Numbered from the stretch's first letter, positions 37,498-47,260 are shown. The stretch is 64,000 bases of DNA from Cupriavidus laharis (GCF_914271435.1 NZ_CAJZAI010000013.1:62001-126000); one strand, 5' to 3'. Translations and numbers: made by a program. Notes: generated by a model not told the origin, from the sequence alone.

Positions 37498-38336
37498 CAG
37501 CGCTTGCCCTCCTTGCGCGAGGCCTTCCCGGCCGCGGCGATCCAGTCCCGATAAGCGGGATGCTCGCGCAGCGTGGCAAAGCAGAAGCCCTTGCGCTCCA
37601 GCCCTGAAATCAGCGGCTCCAGCACGCCGGGCGCCCACGGGTCCTTGCGCGACCAGATGCCGAGATGGGCCATGGTGATGTCGCCATCCCGCAGGTCGCG
37701 CAGCGCGCGTTCCAGCAGCACGCGGTTCGGGTAGCGCTCCGACGACAATTCATCGCCCAGGAACCCGGCGGGCGCCCAGCCCACATGCCGGAAGCCGCAT
37801 TGCTCGGCCCACTGCAGCGTTTGCGGAGCGGTGCGGCCGCCCGGCGCGCGCCACAGGGGGACCATGTCGACGCCCGTCATCCCGCGCAGCGCCTGCGCGC
37901 TGCGTTGCAGCTCGCGGCAAAAGCCGTCGGCGTCCATGCTGATGTCCTTGCCGGCCTGGGCGCCGAACTGCGGGCGCATGGTCACCTTGCCGTCGCGCGT
38001 GCTGCGCAGGTAGACGTGATCGTAGGTATGCGTGCCAAACGCGTGGCCGTCGGCCGTCAGCGCTTTCCAATATGGCGCCCAGCCGGGCTCAAGTGAGCCG
38101 TCCTTGTTGACGGTAGGCTCATTGGCCAGGAAGAACGTGGCCTTGATATGGTGCCGGCGCAGCGTGTCGGCGATCAGTTGCGCCTGGCTCATGCTGCCCG
38201 TATCAAACGTCAGGTACAGCGTGCCGGCGCGGCAGGTTTGGCCCGTGGGCGCATCGGCCGCATGCAGGCCTGCCAGCGGCACGGCTGCCAGCGCGGCCAG
38301 CAACCATTTCAAGCGGGGCGCGATGAACTTGCGCAT
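37497..38336 (-). CDS. Exported polysaccharide deacetylase (NodB) family protein with altered motif 1
   Basis: 279 residues with a signal peptide (cleavage likely near GLHAA at 26-27). The NodB fold is recognisable: motif 1 LTFDTGS (D45, T46), motif 2 GTHTYDH (H103, H107), motif 3 WRAPGG (R163) and a late MAHLGIWS segment. In active deacetylases motif 1 reads TFDDG and its second Asp binds the metal; here it is Thr46. It may use a different ligand, act on another substrate or be inactive. It lies in tandem with the sterol-desaturase gene and the beta-propeller gene. Confidence 0.85.
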   Translation of the reverse strand: MRKFIAPRLKWLLAALAAVPLAGLHAADAPTGQTCRAGTLYLTFDTGSMSQAQLIADTLRRHHIKATFFLANEPTVNKDGSLEPGWAPYWKALTADGHAFGTHTYDHVYLRSTRDGKVTMRPQFGAQAGKDISMDADGFCRELQRSAQALRGMTGVDMVPLWRAPGGRTAPQTLQWAEQCGFRHVGWAPAGFLGDELSSERYPNRVLLERALRDLRDGDITMAHLGIWSRKDPWAPGVLEPLISGLERKGFCFATLREHPAYRDWIAAAGKASRKEGKR

Positions 38337-38360
38337 GATCCTTGCCCTGCCCTGTCCGTA

Positions 38361-39347
38361 TCAGTAAAGCGGAGCGCGCGTGCGGAAATAGATGCCATGG
38401 GGCGAGCGGCCCACGCGGATGGTCTTGACCAGCTTGCGGTTGGCCACGTCGATCAGGCCGACCGCGCGTGCCCAGCGGAACGTCACCCACAGCGTCTTGC
38501 CGTCGGCTGTCAGCTCCATGTCGTCCGGTCCCGGCGGCAGGCCGGTGATTTCTCCGACCTTGGTCAGGGTCTGCTGGTCGATGATGCTGATGCTGCCCGA
38601 AACCCGGTTGCTCAGGAACAGGTGGCGCTTGTCGCCCACCGCACGGAAGTTGTGCGCCCCCTTGCCGGTCTGGATCTGCTTCACGATGGTACGCGTACGC
38701 CAGTCGATCACGGCCACATAGTCCGCGCCCGTCATGCCGACCAGCAGGTAGCGCTGGTCAGGCGTCACCCAGATACCCGCTGGCGCCGAGCCCGCATCCA
38801 TGCGCCACATCACGTTCTGCGTGGCCAGGTCGATGGCGACCACCTCATTGGAATCCTGCAGCGTGATGAAGGCGATGCGGCTGTCGGTGGTGAAGGCGAT
38901 ATGGCTGGGCGTCTTGGCCAGCGGAAACTGCTTGGCCATCTTCAGCGCCTTGCCGTCCCAGCGGTAGAGATCGACACGGTCCAGCCGGTTGCCAGTAGCG
39001 ATGAACCACTTCTGGTCCGGGGAAAAACCGATCTGGTAGGGATCGTCGATGCCAGGTACGCGCTGCTGAACCTTGCCAGACACCGGGTCCAGGAAGACCA
39101 GGTCATTGCCCACGGCATTCGCAACGATCAGGGACTTTTCATCCGGCGTTGCGATCAGGTGGTGCGGCTCCTTGCCGACCGGGAAGGTCTCCAGCACCTT
39201 CTGCGTGTCCTTGTCGATCAGTGTGACGGTCGCATCACCTGAATTGAGCACCACCACAACTTCCGCCGAGGCCGGCGACGCCATCATCCCCAAGGCCAGG
39301 GAGCCGATCGTCAACACACCGGCAGCAACACGACGCAACACGAGCAT
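38361..39347 (-). CDS. Exported YVTN/YncE-like beta-propeller protein
   Basis: From ATG 39347 it has 328 residues, with a signal peptide (cleavage likely after ASPASA). The mature part is made of repeated 40-45 residue blades (VTLIDKDTQKVLETFPVG, FIATGNRLDRVDLY, VAVIDWRTRTIVKQIQTG, ISIIDQQTLTKVGEI). This is the pattern of the YVTN repeat family, which includes YncE. No catalytic residues are expected. It is first in a three-gene set with the deacetylase-like and hydroxylase genes, so a joint envelope role is likely. An ATG 11 codons upstream is possible. Confidence 0.85.
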   Translation of the reverse strand: MLVLRRVAAGVLTIGSLALGMMASPASAEVVVVLNSGDATVTLIDKDTQKVLETFPVGKEPHHLIATPDEKSLIVANAVGNDLVFLDPVSGKVQQRVPGIDDPYQIGFSPDQKWFIATGNRLDRVDLYRWDGKALKMAKQFPLAKTPSHIAFTTDSRIAFITLQDSNEVVAIDLATQNVMWRMDAGSAPAGIWVTPDQRYLLVGMTGADYVAVIDWRTRTIVKQIQTGKGAHNFRAVGDKRHLFLSNRVSGSISIIDQQTLTKVGEITGLPPGPDDMELTADGKTLWVTFRWARAVGLIDVANRKLVKTIRVGRSPHGIYFRTRAPLY

Positions 39348-39437
39348 AAGTCCAGTCAATCCAAGGGCGGAATCGCACATTCTAACGTTTCAGACGGTCG
39401 CCACGATGACCGGCCGACTGACCACGGACAAGTCTTT

Positions 39438-39451
39438 CACATTTAGTTACA
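39438..39451. promoter_or_regulatory. RstA-like box upstream of the beta-propeller gene
   Basis: CACATTTAGTTACA on the plus strand matches the enteric RstA consensus TACATNTNGTTACA at every fixed position except the first. It lies 90 bases before the beta-propeller start and between two minus-strand genes, so only the downstream set can be its target. A TAGAAT -10-like hexamer lies at 39384-39379. Whether an RstA orthologue exists in this organism is unknown. Confidence 0.4.
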
Positions 39452-39498
39452 CATCTTTGTGCTGTTCCTGCCTCACGATCCGCCGGGTGGGTGGCAGC

Positions 39499-42400
39499 TT
39501 ATCGCTGCATGGCTTCCCAGACCTTCTGCAGCCGCTTGACGGACATCGGCACCGGCGTGCGCAGCTCCTGGGCAAACAGCGCTACGCGCAGTTCTTCCAG
39601 CATCCAGCGGAACTCCTCGAGCTTTGCGTCGGCGGCGCCCTTGCCCTGCGTCCGCAGCTGCTTTTCGGCGCGCTGCCACTGCTGCTGCAACGGCGCCATC
39701 TCCTGTATGCGCTGGGTGTCGCGCGCGGGGTCGCCCTTGAGCTTGTCCACGCGCATGGCGATGCCCTTCAGGTAGCGCGGGAAATGCACGAGCTGCGCGT
39801 ACGGCGTATCGATGATGAACTGCTTGCCCATCAGGCGGCCAAGCTGCCCTTCCATGTCGGCATAGGCCACCCCGAAAGGCTTCGCCTGCAGCAGCTTGCG
39901 CGGCAGGCCGGCGTACTCGGCCAGGATGGTGCCCGCCAGCCGCGCGATCTCCTGGGCCAGCAGCGACAGCCTGGCCCGGCCCTCGTCCTTGCGAGCGCTG
40001 AACTCTGCGTCGTCGCGCGGCAGCGGCGCCTGCAGGCAGGCGCGCTCCAGCGCCACCATGACGATCTGCTCGCGCAGCATCTCCTGCGTGCCCAGGGTCA
40101 TGTACTGCATGGCCATCTGCTGCAAGCCGGGGATGTTCTTCTCGAGGAACTTCACCTGTTCGCGCAACTGCAACGCGAACAGCCGGCGCAAGCCCGCATG
40201 GTGGATACGCTCTGCCTCCTGCGGATCGTCGAAGACCTCCACGTCGCAATGCGTGCCCTTGTCCACCAGCGCCGGGTAGCCGAACAGTGTCTGGCTGCCC
40301 TTGCGGATTTCCAGCAACTCGGGCAGTTCGCCGAACGACCAGGACGTCAAACCCTCGTACTGGCCTGCCTCAGCCGCGGGCACGTCGCGCGCGGCAATAT
40401 TCTGGAACGACTGCTGCGCCTGACCGCCAAGCTCCGCACGCAACTGCGCCAGGTTGCGCCCCATGTCGAGCTGGCGGCCGTGTTCGTCGACCACCTTGAA
40501 GTTCATGAAGTGGTGCGCAGGCAGCGTTTCCGGCTTGAAATCGGCGCGCCGCACGACCGTGCCGGTCTGCTCGCGGATGTCCGCGATCAGCACGTCGGTC
40601 AGTTCGCCTTCGCCAAACGGGCGCCGCGCCACGAAGGCCGCGGCATAGTCCGGCAGCGGCACGCAGTGGCGGCGCAGCTTCTGCGGCAAGGACTTGAGCA
40701 GCAGGTGCACCTTTTCCTTGATCATGCCCGGCACCAGCCATTCGGCACGCTCAGGGCGTACCTGGTTTAGCGCGTAGAGTGGCACGGCCAGCGTGACGCC
40801 ATCACGGTGGCTGCCGGGCTCGAAGTGATAGGTCAGGCCCATGTCGACGCCGGCCACGGACATGGTCTTGGGGAACAGGTCCGTGGTAATGCCAGCCGCC
40901 TCGTGCCGCATCAGCTCCTCGCGGTTGAGGTAGAGCAGCTTGCGGTCCTTCGCGCTTTCGGCCTGGTACCAGCGCTCGAAGGTGTTCTGCTGGCAGATGT
41001 CGGCAGGAATCGCCCCGTCATAGAACGCGTAGATCAGTTCATCGTCGACCAGTACGTCCTGGCGGCGCGACTTGTGCTCCAGGTTCTCGATCTCGCGTAC
41101 CAGCCGCTGGTTGTGCGCGTAGAACGGCAGGCGCGTGTCGAACTCGCCTTCGACCAGCGCGCGGCGGATGAAGATCTCGCGCGCTTCTTTCGGATTCATC
41201 GGCCCGTAGTGCACGCGGCGGTGCTGGTACACCACCAGCCCGTAGAGCGTGGCGCGCTCGAGCGCCAGCACCTGTCCGGCCTTCTTTTCCCAGTGCGGGT
41301 CGCTCCAGCTCACCTTGAGCAGGTGGCGGCCCACCTGCTCCAGCCACTCGGGCTCGATGCGAGCGAGCGTCCGCGCGAACAGCCGGCTGGTCTCGACCAG
41401 TTCGGCGGCCATGACCCAGCGCCCTACCTTGCGCGCGATCAGCGACCCCGGCCACAGGTGGAACTTGATGCCGCGCGCGCCGAGATATTCGCGGCCCTTG
41501 CCGTCGCTTTCCTCGATCCGGCAGCCGACGTTGCCAAGCAGGCCGGTCAGCAGCGCCTTGTGCAGCTGCTCGTAGGTCGGCTCACTGTCGTTCAGCCGCC
41601 AGCCCTGCTCGGTCACAGTGGTCAGCAACTGCGAATGCACGTCGCGCCACTCGCGCAGCCGCACGTGCGAGAGGAAGCTGGCGCGGCACTGGTCCTGCAG
41701 TTGCCGGTTGGATTTCTTGTGCGCGACGGCGTCTTCGAACCACTTCCAGAGCTTGACCCAGCCCAGGAACTCGGACTTCTCGTCCATGAACTTGCGGTGC
41801 GCCTGGTCGGCCGCCTCCTGCGCTTCCTGCGGGCGCTCGCGCGGATCCTGCACCGACAGCGCGCTGGCGATGACCAGCACCTCGCGCAGGCAGTGCTGCT
41901 CGCGCGCGGCCAGGATCATGCGCGCCACGCGTGGATCCAGTGGCAGCTTGGCCAGCTGGCGTCCGGTAGCGGTGAGCTGGTTGGCATCGTCCACCGCGCC
42001 GAGCTCCTGCAGCAGCTGGTAGCCGTCGGCAACCGCCCGGCCCAGAGGCGGCTCGATGAACGGGAATGATTCGATGTCCGTCAACCGCAATGCCTTCATG
42101 CGAAGGATCACCGCAGCCAGCGAGGAACGCAGGATCTCCGGATCCGTGAAGCGCACGCGGCCGAGAAAATCCGACTCCTCATAGAGCCGGATGCAAACCC
42201 CATTGGCCACGCGCCCGCAACGGCCGGCGCGCTGGTTGGCGGCAGCCTGCGAAATCGATTCGATCTGGAGCTGCTCGACCTTGTTGCGATACGAATAGCG
42301 CTTGACACGCGCGAGCCCGGTATCCACCACGTAGCGGATGCCCGGCACGGTCAGCGAGGTCTCGGCAACGTTGGTCGCCAGCACGATGCGGCGCGCGTTC

Positions 42401-43461
42401 GACGGCTTGAACACGCGCTCCTGCTCCTGCACCGACAGGCGCGCGAACAGCGGCAGAATTTCCGTGTGCGGCGGATGATGCTTGCGCAGCGCCTCGGCGG
42501 CCTCGCGGATCTCGCGCTCGCCCGGCAGGAACACCAGCACGTCGCCGGACCCCAGGCGCGACAGTTCGCCCACGGCATCGACGATGCCGTCGTACAGGTC
42601 GCGCTCGCGAGCCTGGGCGCTCTTCGGCGGGCCGTCGGCGGGCGCGTCCTGCTGGATCGGCCGGTAGCGGAGTTCCACCGGGTACAGCCGGCCGCTTACC
42701 TCGATCACCGGGGCCGGCTTGCCGTTGATGGCGAAATGCGTGGCGAAACGCTGCGCGTCGATGGTAGCCGAGGTAATGATGACTTTGAGGTCCGGGCGCC
42801 TTGGCAATAGCTGCTTCAGGTAGCCGATCAGGAAGTCGATGTTCAGGCTGCGTTCGTGCGCCTCGTCGATGATGATGGTGTCGTACGCGCGCAGCAGCGG
42901 ATCGTTCTGCGTCTCCGCCAGCAGGATGCCGTCGGTCATCAGCTTGACCGAGGCGCCCGGCGACAGCGCATCATTGAAGCGCACCTGATAACCCACGTGC
43001 TCGCCGACCGGCGAACCCAGCTCCTGCGCAATGCGCTTGGCGGTCGACGTAGCCGCAATGCGCCGCGGCTGGGTGTGGCCGATCAGGCCGCCGCCTTCGC
43101 CGCCGGGCCCGCGCCCGATCGACAGGCAGATCTTGGGCAACTGCGTGGTCTTGCCCGAGCCAGTCTCGCCGGACACGATGACCACCTGGTTCGCCTGCAG
43201 CGCCGCGGCAATCTCGTCACGGCGCACCGAGACCGGCAGCGCCTCCGGAAACGTGATGGGCGGCAGCGGGTTGGCCTGGCGCGGCGGCCGTGGCGCGCGC
43301 CTGCGCGCAGCCTGCGCCCCAGGGCCGGGCGCGGTCTCTGGCCGCGGGCCGGAACGGGATGGCGGGCGCTGCTCGGGACGGCCGTCGGGTCGGGGGGCTG
43401 GCCGTGCGCCAGCGGCTGGCTGGCGTGGCGAAGAAGGCTTGGCGGGACGTTGTTCTGACAT
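39499..43461 (-). CDS. hrpA: ATP-dependent RNA helicase HrpA (DEAH box)
   Basis: A large DEAH-box helicase, 1320 residues, in the family's usual size range. It has Walker A GETGSGKTT (98-106), DEAH (199-202), SAT in TSATID, the motif VI region NQRAGRCGR and the long C-terminal DUF3418 extension of HrpA. The first 65 residues are a Pro/Arg-rich extension. Established knowledge: E. coli HrpA acts on stalled ribosomes. There is no Shine-Dalgarno in front of the ATG; the symmetric -10 shared with argA ends only eight bases upstream, so the mRNA may be leaderless. Confidence 0.95.
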   Translation of the reverse strand: MSEQRPAKPSSPRQPAAGARPAPRPDGRPEQRPPSRSGPRPETAPGPGAQAARRRAPRPPRQANPLPPITFPEALPVSVRRDEIAAALQANQVVIVSGETGSGKTTQLPKICLSIGRGPGGEGGGLIGHTQPRRIAATSTAKRIAQELGSPVGEHVGYQVRFNDALSPGASVKLMTDGILLAETQNDPLLRAYDTIIIDEAHERSLNIDFLIGYLKQLLPRRPDLKVIITSATIDAQRFATHFAINGKPAPVIEVSGRLYPVELRYRPIQQDAPADGPPKSAQARERDLYDGIVDAVGELSRLGSGDVLVFLPGEREIREAAEALRKHHPPHTEILPLFARLSVQEQERVFKPSNARRIVLATNVAETSLTVPGIRYVVDTGLARVKRYSYRNKVEQLQIESISQAAANQRAGRCGRVANGVCIRLYEESDFLGRVRFTDPEILRSSLAAVILRMKALRLTDIESFPFIEPPLGRAVADGYQLLQELGAVDDANQLTATGRQLAKLPLDPRVARMILAAREQHCLREVLVIASALSVQDPRERPQEAQEAADQAHRKFMDEKSEFLGWVKLWKWFEDAVAHKKSNRQLQDQCRASFLSHVRLREWRDVHSQLLTTVTEQGWRLNDSEPTYEQLHKALLTGLLGNVGCRIEESDGKGREYLGARGIKFHLWPGSLIARKVGRWVMAAELVETSRLFARTLARIEPEWLEQVGRHLLKVSWSDPHWEKKAGQVLALERATLYGLVVYQHRRVHYGPMNPKEAREIFIRRALVEGEFDTRLPFYAHNQRLVREIENLEHKSRRQDVLVDDELIYAFYDGAIPADICQQNTFERWYQAESAKDRKLLYLNREELMRHEAAGITTDLFPKTMSVAGVDMGLTYHFEPGSHRDGVTLAVPLYALNQVRPERAEWLVPGMIKEKVHLLLKSLPQKLRRHCVPLPDYAAAFVARRPFGEGELTDVLIADIREQTGTVVRRADFKPETLPAHHFMNFKVVDEHGRQLDMGRNLAQLRAELGGQAQQSFQNIAARDVPAAEAGQYEGLTSWSFGELPELLEIRKGSQTLFGYPALVDKGTHCDVEVFDDPQEAERIHHAGLRRLFALQLREQVKFLEKNIPGLQQMAMQYMTLGTQEMLREQIVMVALERACLQAPLPRDDAEFSARKDEGRARLSLLAQEIARLAGTILAEYAGLPRKLLQAKPFGVAYADMEGQLGRLMGKQFIIDTPYAQLVHFPRYLKGIAMRVDKLKGDPARDTQRIQEMAPLQQQWQRAEKQLRTQGKGAADAKLEEFRWMLEELRVALFAQELRTPVPMSVKRLQKVWEAMQR

Positions 43462-43479
43462 TGGCCGGGATTATAATCC
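43450..43479. promoter_or_regulatory. Symmetric -10 element for divergent hrpA and argA
   Basis: GGATTATAATCC (43468-43479) is a perfect 12-base palindrome containing TATAAT on both strands (plus 43472-43477; minus 43475-43470). On the plus strand TTGTTC (43450-43455) lies 16 bases upstream; the minus strand has only a weak -35. Both genes begin within seven or eight bases of their -10. Confidence 0.65.
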
Positions 43480-43484
43480 GCGGC

Positions 43485-44918
43485 ATGAATGCCAGAACCG
43501 ACACGCCACCGCAGGCGCCGGCTCCCTTCGAGCCGGCCGAGCCCCAGCCTGCCACCGAATCGCAGCCCGCCACGGGCGCGCCCCAGACCGAAGCCGGCGA
43601 GCGCGGCGCCCCGGACCACCAGCAGTTTGTCGACTGGCTGCGCACCGTCGCGCCGTATATCCACGCGTTCCGGGGAAAGACCTTCGTGATCGCCTTCGGC
43701 GGCGAGCTGGTCAAGGCGGGGGTCCTCAATGCGCTGGTCAACGATGTGGCGCTGCTGCATGCCATGGGCATGCAGATCGTGCTGGTGCACGGTTCGCGCC
43801 CGCAGGTGGAAGAGCAGCTGGCCCTGCGCCATGTCGAATCCCAGTTCGCCGACGGCGTGCGCATCACTGACAACGCCGCACTCGAATGCGCCAAGGAAGC
43901 CTCCGGCGAACTGCGCCTGGATATCGAGGCGGCCTTCAGCCAGGGGCTGCCGAACACGCCGATGGCTGGTGCGCAGCTGTCCGTGATCTCGGGCAACTTC
44001 GTCACGGCCCGGCCGGTGGGCATCGTCAACGGCGTGGACTACCAGCACACTGGCCTGGTGCGCAAGATCGACGGCGAATCGGTGCGCATGTCGCTGTCGC
44101 ACGGCAAGATCGTGCTGTTCTCGCCGCTGGGCTTCTCGCCGACGGGGCAGGCCTTCAACCTGTCCATGGAAGATGTGGCCAGCGCCACGGCAACCACGCT
44201 CAAGGCCGACAAGCTCATTTTCATCACCGAAGTGCCGGGCGTGCTTGACCCGGTCGGCAAGCTGATGAAAGAGATGTCGCTGCGCACTGCCGTGGAGCGC
44301 CTGCAGAACGACCACCTGCCGCATGACATCGGCTACTACCTGCAGCACCTGGTCAAGGCGCTCAAGGGCGGCGTGCCGCGCGCGCACCTGATTCCCTATT
44401 CGCTGGACGGCTCGGTGCTGCTGGAACTGTTCCTGCACGATGGCGTCGGCACCATGATTTCCGACACGGACCTGGAAAGCCTGCGCGAAGCCACGCTTGA
44501 CGACGTCGGCGGCATCCTGCAGCTGATCGCCCCGCTCGAGCAGGACGGTACGCTGGTCCCGCGCGGCCGCCACCTGATCGAGCGCGACATCGCCAATTTC
44601 TCGGTGATCGAGCACGACGGCGTGCTGTTCGGTTGCGCCGCCCTGTACGACTACCCGCGTGAAAACATGGGCGAGATGGCCTGCCTGACGGTGTCGCCCG
44701 AAGCGCAGGGCACCGGCGACGGGGAGCGCCTGCTCAAGCGCATCGAACGGCGCGCACGCACGCTGGGCCTCGAACGTCTGTTCGTACTCACCACGCGCAC
44801 CGAACACTGGTTCCTCAAGCGCGGCTTTGTCCACGCCACCGTGGACGACCTGCCCGAAGACAAGCGCAAGCTCTACAACTGGCAGCGCAAGTCGATGGTG
44901 CTGATGAAAAAACTGTAG
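43485..44918 (+). CDS. argA: Amino-acid N-acetyltransferase (N-acetylglutamate synthase)
   Basis: The first step of arginine synthesis: acetyl-CoA plus glutamate. 477 residues. An amino acid kinase-like domain (about 50-330, with FVIAFGGELV and VHGSRPQVEEQL) senses arginine. A C-terminal GNAT domain (about 340-477, with LTVSPEAQGTGDGERLL) does the catalysis. The family's usual length is about 440-450; the extra length is an N-terminal Pro/Ala/Glu-rich segment of about 45 residues. There is no ribosome site and the -10 ends seven bases before the ATG, which suggests leaderless initiation. Confidence 0.95.
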   Translation: MNARTDTPPQAPAPFEPAEPQPATESQPATGAPQTEAGERGAPDHQQFVDWLRTVAPYIHAFRGKTFVIAFGGELVKAGVLNALVNDVALLHAMGMQIVLVHGSRPQVEEQLALRHVESQFADGVRITDNAALECAKEASGELRLDIEAAFSQGLPNTPMAGAQLSVISGNFVTARPVGIVNGVDYQHTGLVRKIDGESVRMSLSHGKIVLFSPLGFSPTGQAFNLSMEDVASATATTLKADKLIFITEVPGVLDPVGKLMKEMSLRTAVERLQNDHLPHDIGYYLQHLVKALKGGVPRAHLIPYSLDGSVLLELFLHDGVGTMISDTDLESLREATLDDVGGILQLIAPLEQDGTLVPRGRHLIERDIANFSVIEHDGVLFGCAALYDYPRENMGEMACLTVSPEAQGTGDGERLLKRIERRARTLGLERLFVLTTRTEHWFLKRGFVHATVDDLPEDKRKLYNWQRKSMVLMKKL

Positions 44919-45076
44919 GAAATGTAGGGGCAATGCCGCCATGCCGCGGTGCCCCGGCGCGCTTGGCTACAATAGCAGACCAGTTGTCCACTGAAACACA
45001 GGATCGGTAGCACAGGACGCGCGGCATGCCTCGGCACGACCGCCCCGGCTCCCACCCACGCACACAAGGAGTCCCC

Positions 45077-45349
45077 ATGGCCCGCATGGTCCATTGCATC
45101 AAGCTGAACAAGGAAGCCGAAGGGCTCGATTTCCCGCCCCTGCCCGGCGAACTCGGCAAGAAGATCTGGCAAAACGTCTCGAAGGAAGCCTGGGCCGGCT
45201 GGCTCAAGCACCAGACCATGCTGATCAATGAGAACCGCCTGAACATGGCCGATGCGCGCGCGCGCCAGTATCTGATCAAGCAGACCGAGAAGTACTTCTT
45301 CGGCGAAGGCGCGGACCAGGCTACGGGCTACGTCCCGCCGCAGGCCTGA
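45077..45349 (+). CDS. yggX: YggX-type Fe(2+)-trafficking / oxidative damage protection protein
   Basis: 90 residues starting [20 protein letters not shown], with the invariant MVxCxKLxxxxxGLxxPPxPGxLGxxI-type start (Cys7) and [14 protein letters not shown] core of YggX. The family protects Fe-S clusters from oxidants. An excellent AAGGAG ribosome site lies seven bases upstream. It is followed at once by an intrinsic terminator. Confidence 0.95.
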   Translation: MARMVHCIKLNKEAEGLDFPPLPGELGKKIWQNVSKEAWAGWLKHQTMLINENRLNMADARARQYLIKQTEKYFFGEGADQATGYVPPQA

Positions 45350-45369
45350 TTTCCTGCGCAAGCGCAATG

Positions 45370-45398
45370 AAAAAGGGGTGCCGCCGGCACCCCTTTTT
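45370..45398. terminator. Bidirectional terminator between yggX and rpiA
   Basis: A perfect 13-bp stem including A/T ends (AAAAAGGGGTGCC/GGCACCCCTTTTT, three-base loop). It gives a T-run on both strands and serves both convergent genes. Confidence 0.9.
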
Positions 45399-45425
45399 GC
45401 TACTGGCGCATCCTGCGCCGGTGGC

Positions 45426-46112
45426 TCAGAAATCGGTGCGGCGTACGCCGTCGCCCGTGCCAAGCAGCAGCACGTTCGCACCGCGCAGGGCAAACAGGCC
45501 TACCGTCACCACACCGGGAATCTGGTTGACGGACTGCTCCAGCCCGCGCGGGTCAGTGATCTTCAGTCCGGACACGTCCAGGATCACATTGCCGTTGTCG
45601 GTCTTGTAGATGCCGCCGTCCTTGTTCATACGCAGGCGCGGCTGGCCACCGAGCGCGGCCAGCTGGCGCGCCACCGCTGCGCGTGCCATCGGAATCACTT
45701 CGACGGGCAGCGGGAAGGCGCCCATGGTCTCCACCAGTTTGCTGCCATCCGCGATGCACACGAAACGGCCCGCGACCGAGGCCACGATCTTCTCGCGCGT
45801 CAGCGCGCCGCCGCCACCCTTGATCATGGCGCCGCTGGCGTCGATCTCGTCGGCGCCGTCGACATAGACGGGAATATCGTCGACTTCGTTCAGGTCGAGC
45901 ACCTTGAAGCCATGTTGCTGCAGCCGGCGCGTGGAAGCCTCTGAGCTCGATACCGCACCCGCGAAGCGATCCTTGAACGCCGCCACGGCGTCAATGAAAA
46001 GATTGGCCGTGGAACCGGTGCCAACGCCAAGCACGGCGCCCTCCGGGACTTCCTGCTTCACGTAGTCGGCCGCAGCTTGCGCCACCAGCGCCTTGAGTTC
46101 ATCCTGAGTCAT
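45426..46112 (-). CDS. rpiA: Ribose-5-phosphate isomerase A
   Basis: Interconverts ribose-5-phosphate and ribulose-5-phosphate. From ATG 46112 ([14 protein letters not shown]) it has 228 residues, with [20 protein letters not shown] and the [11 protein letters not shown] active-site loop containing the catalytic Glu. It is divergent from tal, another pentose phosphate enzyme. Confidence 0.96.
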   Translation of the reverse strand: MTQDELKALVAQAAADYVKQEVPEGAVLGVGTGSTANLFIDAVAAFKDRFAGAVSSSEASTRRLQQHGFKVLDLNEVDDIPVYVDGADEIDASGAMIKGGGGALTREKIVASVAGRFVCIADGSKLVETMGAFPLPVEVIPMARAAVARQLAALGGQPRLRMNKDGGIYKTDNGNVILDVSGLKITDPRGLEQSVNQIPGVVTVGLFALRGANVLLLGTGDGVRRTDF

Positions 46113-46284
46113 GACAACAGCCAGATGGCTTTGGGGAAGAAAACGCGTAGTGTAGCGGATTGCGGCGGCACGACTTGCGCGCGACGGTACAATGAGTCGA
46201 AAGGCACGCACGGTCCGGCCGAACGGCCCCGCGACACGGCCGCCCTCCCCGCCTCAACATGACGACTGCAACGACATACCGATC

Positions 46285-47241
46285 ATGAACCAGCTCGAAC
46301 AACTCAAGCAGTTCACCACGGTCGTGGCCGACACCGGCGACTTCCAGCTGATGAAGCAGTACACCCCCCAGGACGCCACCACCAATCCGTCGCTGATCCT
46401 CAAGGCAGTGCAGAAGCCCGAATACCGCGGGCTGCTGGAACAGGCCGTGAGCGACTACCATGACGAAGGCGGCGTCGATGCCGTGATGGACGGCGTGCTG
46501 ATCGCGTTCGGCTGCGAGATCCTGGCGATCGTGCCGGGACGCGTGTCGACGGAGGTCGATGCGCGGCTGTCGTTCGACACCGAGGCGACGGTCGAGAAGG
46601 CCCGCCACCTGATCCGCCTGTACGAGCGGCGCGGCGTAGCCCGCGAGCGCGTGCTGATCAAGATTGCGTCGACGTGGGAAGGCATCGGCGCGGCGGAGAT
46701 CCTGCAGCGCGAAGGCATCCGTTGCAACATGACGCTGCTGTTCTCGCTGGTGCAGGCAGTGGCCTGTGCCGAGGCCGGCGCGCAGCTGATCTCGCCGTTT
46801 GTCGGCCGTATTCTCGACTGGTACAAGAAGCAGGCCGGCGACCAGTGGGACGCCGCCGCAAATGCCGGCGACAACGATCCCGGCGTGCGCTCCGTGCGCC
46901 AGATCTACGACTACTACAAGAAGTTCGGCTACCCCACCGAAGTGATGGGCGCCAGCTTCCGCAGCACCGCGCAGATCGTCGCATTGGCTGGCAGCGACCT
47001 GCTCACCATCAGCCCCGACCTGCTCGAACAGCTCGCCCGCACCGAAGGCACGGTCGAGCGCAAGCTATCGGTCGACCTGGCACAGGCTGGCAATATCGCA
47101 CGCATCCCCGCCGATGAGCGCGCGTTCCGCTGGCAGCTGAACGAAGACGCCATGGCCACTGAGAAGCTGGCCGAAGGCATCCGGCTGTTTGCCGCGGATG
47201 CAGTCAAGCTCGAAAAGCTGGTCGCGGAAATCGCCGGCTGA
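46285..47241 (+). CDS. tal: Transaldolase
   Basis: Moves a three-carbon dihydroxyacetone unit between sugar phosphates in the pentose phosphate pathway. 318 residues, class I Schiff-base type with the lysine in [10 protein letters not shown] (K126), the N-terminal signature [12 protein letters not shown] and [11 protein letters not shown]. The start ATG at 46285 is chosen because the family begins MNQLEQLK. It is divergent from rpiA. Confidence 0.96.
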   Translation: MNQLEQLKQFTTVVADTGDFQLMKQYTPQDATTNPSLILKAVQKPEYRGLLEQAVSDYHDEGGVDAVMDGVLIAFGCEILAIVPGRVSTEVDARLSFDTEATVEKARHLIRLYERRGVARERVLIKIASTWEGIGAAEILQREGIRCNMTLLFSLVQAVACAEAGAQLISPFVGRILDWYKKQAGDQWDAAANAGDNDPGVRSVRQIYDYYKKFGYPTEVMGASFRSTAQIVALAGSDLLTISPDLLEQLARTEGTVERKLSVDLAQAGNIARIPADERAFRWQLNEDAMATEKLAEGIRLFAADAVKLEKLVAEIAG

Positions 47242-47260
47242 CGCCGGCTGGGCCCGAAGC

